Assembly: GCA_903813345.2 (NCBI GenBank)
Contig: CAIIXF020000004.1
Coordinates: forward strand, 18,833,513-18,897,512
Direction of reading: 5' to 3'
Length of the DNA: 64,000 nucleotides
Source of the DNA: Owenia fusiformis
Lineage: Eukaryota > Annelida > Polychaeta > Sabellida > Oweniidae
Program-made: the position numbers and the translations under genes
Shown: piece after piece, positions 25,119 through 35,254 of the stretch
Layout: every line of letters starts with the position of its first letter
How positions within the stretch are numbered: the stretch's first letter is position 1
The notes under the pieces: generated by a model
Database searches by the model: none
What the model saw: only the letters and a program-made list of their open reading frames with translations
What the model was told of the DNA's origin: nothing

Positions 25119-28100
25119 CTGCAATAAATGAAAACATGTCATATATGCAATGTAGAATCCTGGCTCAAATACACACATATATGAGCCTATAGTGTTCTTA
25201 CATGTTGCTAGTGGATCACACATAAACAGGCCCTACCCACACTCATCCTTATCTGCAATAAAGGGCAACATGTCATATATACAATGTAGAATCCTGGCTC
25301 AAATACACACATATATGAGCCTATAGTGTTCTTGCATGTTGCTAGTGGATCACACATAAACAGGCCCTCCCCACACTCATCCTTATCTGCAATGAATGGA
25401 AACATGTCATCTATGCAATGTAGAATCCTGGCTCAAATACACACATATATGAGCCTATAGTGTTCTTGCATGTTGCTAGTGGATCACACATAAACAGGCC
25501 CTCCCCACACTCATCCTTATCTGCAATAAAGGGCAACATGTCATATATGCAATGTAGAATCCTGGCTCAAATACACACATATATGAGCCTATAGTGTTCT
25601 TACATGTTGCTAGTGGATCACACATAAACAGGCCCTCCCCACACTCATCCTTATCTGCAATAAATGAAAACATGTCATATATGCAATGTAGAATCCTGGC
25701 TCAAATACAATCATATATGAGCCTATAGTGTTCTTACATGTTGCTAGTGGATCACACATAAACAGGCCCTCCCCACACTCATCCTTATCTGCAATAAAGG
25801 GCAACATGTCATATATGCAATGTAGAATCCTGGCTCAAATACACACATATATGAGCCTATGGTGTTCTTGCATGTTGCTAGTGGATCACACATAAACAGG
25901 CCCTCCCCACACTCATCCTTATCTGCAATAAAGGGCAACATGTCATATATGCAATGTGGAATCCTGGCTCAAATACACACATATATGAGCCTATGGTGTT
26001 CTTACATGTTGCTAGTGGATCACACATAAACAGGCCCTACCCACACTCATCCTTATCTGCAATAAAGGGCAACATGTCATATATACAATGTAGAATCCTG
26101 GCTCAAATACACACATATATGAGCCTATAGTGTTCTTACATGTTGCTAGTGGATCACACATAAACAGGCCCTCCTCACACTCATCCTTATCTGCAATAAA
26201 TGAAAACATGTCATATATGCAACATAGAATCCTGGCTCAAATACACACATATATGAGCCTATGGTGTTCTTGCATGTTGCTAGTGGATCACACATAAACA
26301 AGCCCTCCCCACACTCATCCTTATCTGCAATAAAGGGCAACATGTCATATATGCAATGTAGAATCCTGGCTCAAATACACACATATATGAGCCTATAGTG
26401 TTCTTACATGTTGCTAGTGGATCACACATAAACAGGCCCTCCCCACACTCATCCTTATCTGCAATAAAGGGCAACATGTCATATATGCAATGTGGAATCC
26501 TGGCTCAAATACACACATATATGAGCCTATGGTGTTCTTACATGTTGCTAGTGGATCACACATAAACAGGCCCTCCCCACACTCATCCTTATCTGCAATA
26601 AATGAAAACATGTCATATATACAATGTAGAATCCTGGCTCAAATACACACATATATGAGCCTATAGTGTTCTTACATGTTGCTAGTGGATCACACATAAA
26701 CAGGCTCTCCCCACACTCATCCATATCTGCAATAAAGGGCAACATGTCATATATGCAATGTAGAATCCTGGCTCAAATACACACATATATGAGCCTATGG
26801 TGTTCTTACATGTTGCTAGTGGATCACACATAAACAGGCCCTCCCCACACTCATCCTTATCTGCAATAAATGAAAACATGTCATATATGCAATGTAGAAT
26901 CCTAGCTCAAATACACACATATATGAGCCTATAGTGTTCTTACATGTTGCTAGTGGATCACACATAAACAGGCCCTCCCCACACTCATCCTTATCTGCAA
27001 TAAAGGGCAACATGTCATATATGCAATGTAGAATCCTGGCTCAAATACACACATATATGAGCCTATAGTGTTCTTACATGTTGCTAGTGGATCACACATA
27101 AATAGGCCCTCCCCACACTCATCCTTATCTGCAATAAAGGGCAACATGTCATATATGCAATGTAGAATCCTGGCTCAAATACACACATATATGAGCCTAT
27201 AGTGTTCTTACATGTTGCTAGTGGATCACACATAAACAGGCCCTCCCCACACTCATCTTTATCTGCAATAAAGGGCAACATGTCATATATGCAATGTAGA
27301 ATCCTGGCTCAAATACACACATATATGAGCCTATGGTGTTCTTACATGTTGCTAAAGGATCACACATAAACAGGCCCTCCCCACACTCATCCTTATCTGC
27401 AATAAAGGGCAACATGTCATATATGCAATGTGGAATCCTGGCTCAAATACACACATATATGAGCCTATGGTGTTCTTACATGTTGCTAGTGGATCACAAA
27501 TAAACAGGCCCTCCTCACACTCATCCTTATCTGCAATAAATGAAAACATGTCATATATACAATGTAGAATCCTGGCTCAAATACACACATATATGAGCCT
27601 ATAGTGTTCTTACATGTTGCTAGTGGATCACACATAAACAGGCCCTCCCCACACTCATCCTTATCTGCAATAAATGAAAACATGTCATATATACAATGTA
27701 GAATCCTGGCTCAAATACACACATATATGAGCCTATAGTGTTCTTACATGTTGCTAGTGGATCACACATAAACAGGCCCTCCCCACACTCATCCTTATCT
27801 GCAATAAATGAAAACATGTCATATATACAATGTAGAATCCTGGCTCAAATACACACATATATGAGCCTATAGTGTTCTTACATGTTGCTAGTGGATCACA
27901 CATAAACAGGCCCTCCCCACACTCATCCTTATCTGCAATGAATGGAAACATGTCATATATGCAACATAGAATCCTGGCTCAAATACACACATATATGAGC
28001 CTATGGTGTTCTTACATGTTGCTAGTGGATCACACATAAACAGGCCCTCCCCACACTCATCCTTATCTGCAATAAAGGGCAACATGTCATATATGCAACA

Positions 28101-28240
28101 TAGAATCCTGGCTCAAATACACACATATATGAGCCTATAGTGTTCTAACATGTTGCTAGTGGATCACACATAAACAGGCCCTCCCAACACTCATCCTTAT
28201 CTGCAATGAATGGAAACATGTCATATATGCAATGTTTATG
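25119..28240 (-). repeat. Array of 23 truncated EGF-exon copies (134-bp unit)
   Basis: Twenty-three head-to-tail 134-bp units, with acceptor positions at 25118 plus multiples of 134 up to 28200. Each unit carries a ttgcag acceptor and the EGF exon up to EPGFY, then passes into intron sequence. The exon end coding SVGATCQ and its gtgagt donor are missing. Every array copy has TTTGAG where the intact exon has TGTGAG, so the fifth cysteine is Phe. The units with acceptors at 25252 and 26056 also carry an in-frame TAG (GGG TAG GGC). The unit length is not a multiple of 3, so reading from one unit into the next shifts frame and reaches a stop. The copies differ from one another by only a few substitutions each, which suggests recent expansion or homogenisation. 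Confidence 0.93.
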
Positions 28241-28714
28241 ATACTGTTGCTGTGCATCTTATTTCAGTGGTTAATAACACACCTTTTTCAAACTTAGGGG
28301 CGAATGACCACAGTCAATAGCATATACATGTACATGTATCTGGTTAAAATGTGAAAAATTTTTTTGATGAAGATAAACATTTCAACATGGAACTAGATAA
28401 AGGCCATATCGACCATATACATATGCCATAGCACTAAACAAAAATGAAAAATGTTCACAATTCATCAATTTTATGCAGTATAGAAACAGAAAATACTCGA
28501 TAACTTAAAAAGAGCTCAAAGAGGATAATACGTACTGATATAATATAAACTGTATCACAAGTATGCATTCTGTTAGATGGTCAACAACTTGAACATCATT
28601 AGATGGTGCTGCCATCTTCTAATTCATTCCAACAGTTAAAACTTTACATAATTTGTAGGTCAATTTGCATGCAATGTTATGAGCTTTACAATGTAAAGTT
28701 ATAAGTGTCCTTAC
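28241..28714. other. Intron g-h, part outside the EGF array
   Basis: About 470 bp between exon g and the first array copy; nothing recognised. With the array, the intron is about 3.6 kb. Confidence 0.55.
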
Positions 28715-28867
28715 CCATACAAAGGTCCCCTACTTGGTCAAAGCCCCTATCACATATACAGCTTCTGACCATCGGGTCACATCCTGCTAGATTCTGTGAG
28801 GCAGCCCTTGGGCACAATATGTCCTCAAAACATGGTTCATTGGCAATCATTTGAGCACTGGGGACAT
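28715..28867 (-). CDS. Exon g: EGF-like domain
   Basis: This symmetric exon is 153 nt, phase 1 to 1, with an atttgcag acceptor and a GTATGG|gtaagg donor. It encodes a full six-cysteine EGF-like module: C-FEDIL-C, ten residues to the third Cys, DPMVRS to the fourth, C-I-C, then DRGFDQVGDL before the last Cys. The GF after the fifth Cys is typical of EGF. The phase 1-1 arrangement is classical for EGF exons and agrees with exons f and h. Binding partners are unknown; this region would be extracellular. Confidence 0.82.
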
Positions 28868-29047
28868 CTGCAAATATATTATTGTTTAGCTCCTCCATAG
28901 TGGCTATCAATTCCCCCTCCTGCTTCACTTTAAGTATAATATAAGTATAAATATCTCGTAATACTTGAAGCAAATGTTAGTTAGACTGTAGCATATTATA
29001 TTACTAAGCATTTCTCTCAGTTAAATATTTGAAGATTATTAACTTAC

Positions 29048-29140
29048 CAAATATGTGCACATTAGTTGTATCTTTCTGAGACCAGGCATTCACATCAAGT
29101 GAGCCCCCTCTCTCATGATGGAAGAACACCTTGAAGCTAT
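29048..29140 (-). CDS. Exon f: extracellular segment with four tandem acceptors
   Basis: This exon is 93 nt, phase 1 to 1, with a ccttccag acceptor and a TATTTG|gtaagt donor. With the split Asp codon from exon e it encodes DSFKVFFHHERGGSLDVN and then AWSQKDTTNVHIF. No domain is recognised. The acceptor and the first 36 or so coding bases are repeated at 29227, 29314 and 29401, each 87 nt further upstream in the transcript, so this call uses the acceptor closest to the donor. Choosing an upstream acceptor would keep the frame and lengthen the exon by 29 codons per copy. Confidence 0.72.
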
Positions 29141-29430
29141 CTGGAAGGAATAAACAATGTGATTGTTGTAGTGAACACACTTTATAGTGTGCCCCTCTCT
29201 CATGATGGAAGAACACCTTGAAGCTATCTGGAAGGAATAAACAATGTGATTGTTGCAGTGAACACACTTTATAGTGTGCCCCTCTCTCATGATGGAAGAA
29301 CACCTTGAAGCTATCTGGAAGGAATAAACAATGTGATTGTTGCAGTGAACACACTTTATAGTGTGCCCCTCTCTCATGATGGAAGAACACCTTGAAGCTA
29401 TCTGGAAGGAATAAACAATGTGATTGCTGC
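29048..29430 (-). repeat. Four-copy 87-bp repeat across an exon acceptor
   Basis: Four nearly identical units place a ccttccag acceptor plus the first 36 or so coding bases of exon f at 29140, 29227, 29314 and 29401. The period is 87 bp, a multiple of 3, and the frame used by exon f stays open through all units. The spacer between copies contains TTGCAGTGAACAC, also the core of the adjoining 33-bp minisatellite. The repeat unit therefore joins minisatellite-derived intron to exon. Confidence 0.9.
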
Positions 29431-29454
29431 GGTGAACACACTTTTAATAGTGAG

Positions 29455-30362
29455 CACTAAGTTGCAGTGTGAACATTTAATAGTGAACACTGCATTATTA
29501 TGAACACCTTCAATAACAAATGCTAAGTTGCAGTGAACACCTTCTATAGTGAATAGTAATTTGCAGTGAACATCTCCATTCAATAGTGGACACTAAGTTG
29601 CAATGAACACCTTCAATAGTGAATAGTGACTGCAGTGAACACCTCAAATAGTGAATACTACTTGGCAATGAACACCTCCAATAGTGAATACTAAGTTGCA
29701 GTGAACACCTCAAATAGTGAATACTGAGTTGCAGTGAACACCTTCAATAGTGAATACTAAGTTGCAGTGAACAACTCCAACAGTGAATACTAAGTTGCAG
29801 TGAACACCTCCAATAGTGAATACTGAGTTGCAGTGAACACCTCAAATAGTGAATACTGAGTTGCAGTGAATACCTCCAATAGTGAATACTAAGTTGCAGT
29901 CACCTCCAATAGTGAATACTAAGTTGCAATGAACACCTCCAATAGTGAATACTAAGTTGCAATGAACACCTCCTATAGTGAATATTAAGTTGCAGCGAAT
30001 ACCTCCAATAGTGAATACTAAGTTGCAATGAACACCTCTAATAGTGAATACTAAGTTGCAGTGAACACCTCCTATAGAGAATACTAAGATGCAGTGAATA
30101 CCTCCAATAGTGAATACTAAGTTGCAGTGAACACCTCCAATAGTGAATACTAAGTTGCAATGAACACCTCCAATAGTGAATACTAAGTTGCAATGAACAC
30201 CTCCAATAGTGAATACTAAGTTGCAATGAACACCTCCAATGGTGAATACTAAGTTGCAGTGAACACCTCCTATAATGAATACTAAGTTGCAGTGAATACC
30301 TCCAATAGTGAATACTAAGTTGCAATGAACACCTCCAATAGTGAATACTAATTTTCAGTGAA
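29455..30362. repeat. 33-bp minisatellite
   Basis: About 27 imperfect copies of a 33-bp unit built on AGTGAACACCTCCAATAG followed by TGAATACTAAGTTGC. The left end is more degenerate, with shorter and longer units. The array lies in the intron between exons e and f and abuts the 87-bp acceptor repeat. Because 33 is divisible by 3 it gives artefactual open frames; I see no reason to regard it as coding. Confidence 0.92.
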
Positions 30363-30642
30363 CACCTACAGCATTTATTCTACATACTTTCTCCACACAA
30401 CATTTTTGTATTTCAAGACAAAATCATTGCAACTGTTTTCATTCAAGCAACTTTTAGTATTGATCATTCTAGCTCCAAGGGAAATTCTATTCAATCTAAG
30501 AATAAATCAAATCTATTATTTCAACATTTCTACATCTTGCCATTTATTTGTAAAACTGAATTTCTTACTGAGAAATGCTTATGGTTATTATCTTAAATAT
30601 AAAACAATATTCAGATTCTGTTAGATTATTATCTGTTTGTAC

Positions 30643-31070
30643 TACATACCTAGGGAAGCATTTGTATGGGATCAATGGAAAAGCAGGCAGGCTATACTTA
30701 GAGGTTATGTCACTATGACGTGAAATATGCCTGAGTTCTCCCAATATAGGCCGACCTTGGGAGGCTCTATATTTGGGCAAGAACGAAGGCATATTTCACG
30801 TCATAGTGACATAACTGATGTATTACATGCCTTTGTTCCCATGGTAACTTTGTATCAATGACGTGACGTCATGATATTATCATGGTTATTAAAGAAATCT
30901 AATATCAAAACGAGGTAAGCGGGCTATATCGAGGTAATCGGGCAATATCGGTGGATATAGCTCGCTAACTTTCCCATTGACTTCCATACAAATGCTTCGC
31001 TAGGTATGTAATACAGGCCGATATAGCCCGCTTCCTCTGATTACTATGACAACATTATGATGTCATGTTT
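30643..31070. mobile_element. Foldback MITE next to exon e
   Basis: TACATACCTAGGGAAGCATT at 30643 is matched in inverse by AATGCTTCGCTAGGTATGTA ending at 31010. Inside, a stronger palindrome has arms TTATGTCACTATGACGTGAA and its inverse (about 30700-30812). GCGGGCTATATCG near 30920 and its inverse near 31025 suggest that the element extends to about 31070. It ends about 55 bases from the donor of exon e. Confidence 0.65.
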
Positions 31071-31124
31071 CCTTTCTACTAAACTATATGGACACAGCGA
31101 TATGTTATGTATTGTCAATCTTAC

Positions 31125-31398
31125 CTATATGCATATCAAGTGGAATCTCTATGCTTATATCAACTTGGGGTCCTTCACAACTAGCATACACCATAGCAAT
31201 CACCGTGACAACAGTCAATAGCATAAGGTTTGATGTCTTAGTTAAACCTCTTGGACTTCCAGGCCCTGTCTGGTGAGGCCCAGTATGATGAGGCCTTGTG
31301 TGGATTTGTCCAATATTGTTAGGCCTGGATGGATTAGGTCCTGTGTGATTGAGATTTTCAAAACCATTGCTGTTCATGTCACCATGGTTTCCATTTAC
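31125..31398 (-). CDS. Exon e: Pro/His-rich linker and second hydrophobic segment
   Basis: This exon is 274 nt, phase 0 to 1, with a gttttgcag acceptor and an ATAG|gtaaga donor. It encodes 91 residues. The first 57 are a low-complexity Asn/Pro/His/Gly linker with HTGP-type repeats ending in PRGLTKTSN. Then comes a hydrophobic segment LMLLTVVTVIAMVYASC, followed by EGPQVDISIEIPLDMHI. Basic residues before the segment predict that the N side is cytosolic and the C side is outside, the orientation expected for a second span after exon b. The same hydrophobic stretch also resembles a signal peptide starting at its Met, so it could instead mark the start of a separate downstream gene or of an alternative transcript. 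The exon is solid; its role is uncertain. Confidence 0.75.
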
Positions 31399-33812
31399 CT
31401 GCAAAACAATTTAGGAATAATTTACAAACTTAGTCCAATATGTAAGCTTTTTTGGAGCATCATAGGATTTCTACATATTTATCATAAAACTATTAAGGTG
31501 TTGCACATACAGTTAATGATGTGTTTGGATCTTCCAGGTTCAATTTTAGTTAATAGGGCTTTGATTTGATTTTTCAAGTGTTACCCTTTTTCATCATTGT
31601 TTGCATTATAACCATCTCCATCATATTGTGATGAAAAATTCTGCTCAAAAGACCCATCTCATCAACTTCTAATTCAAATGTATTTATAACAAGTGGAAGA
31701 TAGTGCTATAAAGTATGTGACCCTCCATGAAACCTAATTGCAAGTATATGTAATTGAAAGTTGCCAGTAATCTCTATTAAACACTGTAAACCTATTAGTG
31801 TGCTAGCAATTTCTTTGTCAGATAATATTGGTGGCAAATGTGATTAAAATAGACAGTTATTGATAGAGAATTCAATAAGCCTCTGGACAATTCATCTCCT
31901 TTATTCCCATATAGTTATTCTGGGAGAGATCTCTCTCACACAGTGCTCTGACTCACTCAGTCTTTATATAAGCTATCGTGTCTATACTATGGTTTTATTT
32001 TTATACCTACAATCATAAAAACATGAGTTTTATCTTTGTGTATGCTGACTTTATTTCACTTTCATTATGAGTTTATTTTGAGTTGGTTTTGATTCTATTC
32101 TACAAATGGCAAATAATGGTCATAATAATGCAGCTTATAAGACCTGCTAAATTCTATATGGCCTTTGGGAGGCATTATTTATCTCCAAATTTATTGTTAC
32201 TGCTTTACAGAATAGAATTTCTCATTACAATTAGGTGTATCATTAGATATATCATGGCATGAGTGAAACATAAGCTTGGCCCAAAGGAATAGAGTTGGTC
32301 TGTTTTAAATCTATTTATCAACTGATATAATAATTGTTGTAACATTATCGGCACAAGAGGACATATCAGTGCATATATAAAACAAGACACACAGTGACTC
32401 TCTTTTTCATTAAGAAAATCAAAATAGTTAATTTACCCAAAAGAACTTGGCACTAGTCTGCTCTTGCATCTGTAAAAAATTGAAGTTGGACGGATTTTCT
32501 TGAAATTTTGATATGACAAGATTTGAGTTCACCCACCTAGACAGATGCAGACATTCACACTATCAATGGAAGACAAGGACAATATAGCAATTAGAAAATG
32601 TGTAAACAACCAATTGAGATTATATAAATGTACAAACAACAACACTTGGTTGGATGCCAACCAGTATTGTAATAATAATGAGAGAATATCTCTACTTTTT
32701 ATATTAACAAAAATGTCATTTAAAATTTTGAGGGCAAACTATTTCTAGATGTTAAAATTTTGAAGGTTACGCCAATCCTTCTCATAATGCATATAAGTCA
32801 TCTGATTTCCCAGACACACTGTGACAAATTACATGTTTTGATTTCTGAACAAACCAAAATACAAATGACCACATTCATGAATATTAAAATCAAAGTTTGA
32901 GAATTTTTCGATTATGACCAACTGCAATCACTGATTTAATGAATGAATAAGACCATATGTGAAAATGAAAACTATATCTTGTCAATATTTTTGTGAAAAC
33001 AAACCAAAAAACATAAAGTCATCACTGAAATCCCCTGTGCCATATGTGTCTCCTCCAAAGAATGTGACTTGCATTCTAAATACATGTAAACCGATAAAAT
33101 TCCTCTTAAAAGGAACACAAAAAGTTAATAACAACTCTAGAAGAATAATTGGAAAAGTTAAAGAGGTTTAGTAAAACGATTTATTGAGATAACATACATC
33201 CATTTCAAAAGGATACAGTAATTTGGAGATGTAATAAAAGGTTTCTACTAGCATTTCAACATGATAAAGTGTGAATTGTTTCCGAATATTATCTGCTGTT
33301 AAATTGCATCTTTGCAATTTTATCCACATAAACCAATCTAATACTTTCATAAAATTCATATATTTATCTATCTTTCAAGAGCAACTTCATTTACTTTTCT
33401 CTCCAATCATTATTCACTTAATACCTTCTTTCCTGATCAAAAAACAAGACCAATGTGATATCCTTTAGCCAATATCCCTGAGGTGGCATTTCAAGTTATT
33501 TACAGGGCAGAATGCTCACATATCATTTCTTGTAATTTCTGTATTTCGTTATTTTTACATTAACAGTTCATATGGGTCGATATTTTGGAACAAGGGTGTA
33601 TTTGAGTAGGGGTAGCTATGGGCGTAATTCATCAAAATTTCTATATGGAGAGTACGATTTGGGAGTTATTACAACTCTTTGAAGTGGTGAAAATTTCACT
33701 AAGGATTTGGGAGATATTATAATTTTATGATATCTTTTATTGAAATTTCATTTTATTTTAGTTGGAAAATATAATTCTTCTTTTAAAATGTGAAGTTATC
33801 ATTCACACATAC
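31399..33812. other. Intron d-e, left part
   Basis: AT-rich. No exon with good splice sites and no repeat family recognised. Confidence 0.5.
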
Positions 33813-34109
33813 TTAACCTCTTGAATCCCAGGCCCTTAAATTGGTTGAAACCAGATAATTTTTCATTTTTGCGAGTTTTTGACATTTTACTCGTAACTTA
33901 CATATACAACAGGTGATCATCGTTTTAGTAAAATTAGACAGCAGAGATCTACACATCTTAAAACAATTTTTGTGTAAATTGGGTGAAAATTGTTCAAATA
34001 AGAACAATTTTAGTGAAACACTTGTGACAGATTTTCTAGTCAGTCAAGGTTTCAAGGTCATTTCTGAAGTGACAAGAAATCTCGTCACTCCAGGTAGTCA
34101 AGGGGTTAA
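33813..34109. mobile_element. TTAA-flanked piggyBac-like MITE
   Basis: The element is bounded by TTAA on both sides (33813-33816 and 34106-34109). The ends are CCTCTTGAATCCCAGG and, in inverse, CCCCTTGACTACCTGG. A TTAA target with CC-C-TTG ends is typical of piggyBac-type elements. It is 297 bp with no transposase. The small open frames inside are not credible genes. Confidence 0.65.
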
Positions 34110-35254
34110 TGAAAACATGGCCAGGCAAGCATTGATATATGACAATGAGTAGAAGAGCCACTGCTCATAGATACATTTTATGAGGATGTAAATTAGACAT
34201 TCGTACACATTTTTTCAACATCGTGAAATACCTTAAGAGCCATCTCTTGAGACTGACCAGGAACACAGAACCAATTTGACACTTAGAGGTGTTAGAAAAT
34301 GGACTTTAAGACCCATGGGTTCAAATTATGGAAATGTAGCTGTCATATATGATTCCCTGTGTGCAATATAATGTCTTACTTTTAAACAAACAGCAAAATA
34401 GCTTTTTATATTCTATCTGAACTTGATTTCTGGAACATTGCATAATAAATCCATAGATGCACTTTCAAAGCTTTGACTTCACTAATCAAATGAAATGGTG
34501 ACGACTTCTGAACATAAATTTTTGAGTTCCAAAATAGTTTTCCATCATTTGATGATATGTTTCACTGTTCACATGTATATTTAGAATTATGGGTTCCAAA
34601 TGTTAAACAGCAGTAACTTCAACATATTCAAGATATATAATAAAAAAGTAAGAAACACGTGACCTATGTTTTTACTCTTTTAAATAGTAGGTCACTGTTA
34701 AAGAAAATCATTAACCCTTAACTAGTAATCGATGTAGATTCATGTATTTTTTATGCAAAACTGAAAGATGAAGACCATGCAAGGACATGAGTTATGTGTC
34801 CCTGAAAATAGGACGAGACTCCAATAAGTAAATCCCACTGAAATATCAGAACATACATACCTACCTTAAATATGGATGAGGATACAATTAAATCAATGTT
34901 AGTAACAACAATGCTAAAAGCAATTCAGACCAATGCAATTGTCACTAACACAATCTTAATGCATTTAAATGTATGTTGCCACTAAAATAGTTGCTGGCCT
35001 TCATCTTCCAACCAAACTAGCAAACCTTTAGAAGGCATTAGCTCTACTCTTCACCCCCTCATCCCTTCCAATCTTCCATATTCAAATAAATTAAGGGATA
35101 TAATTAACACGCATAAAAATGTTGTGCAAATGAAAATTTTAAAATGATAACAACTAGATATCAACAACATAAATAATCTCTATTCTCCCTGAGATTACAG
35201 TGAAAGATTCCCAACAACATTAAATTAGAAAAAATCATGCAGCCCAACTGGCCC
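34110..35254. other. Intron d-e, between MITE and donor array
   Basis: AT-rich; nothing recognised. Confidence 0.5.

Noticed and set aside
25208-28085. Series of 65-codon frames, each seeming to be a small EGF protein
   Set aside because: These are repeat-unit readings that run across the acceptor into a second frame; the apparent start Met lies in intron sequence before the acceptor.
30038-30325. 95-codon frame with 11-residue repeats (CSLQLSIHYWR)
   Set aside because: A product of the 33-bp minisatellite, whose unit length is divisible by three; no splice sites and irregular units elsewhere.
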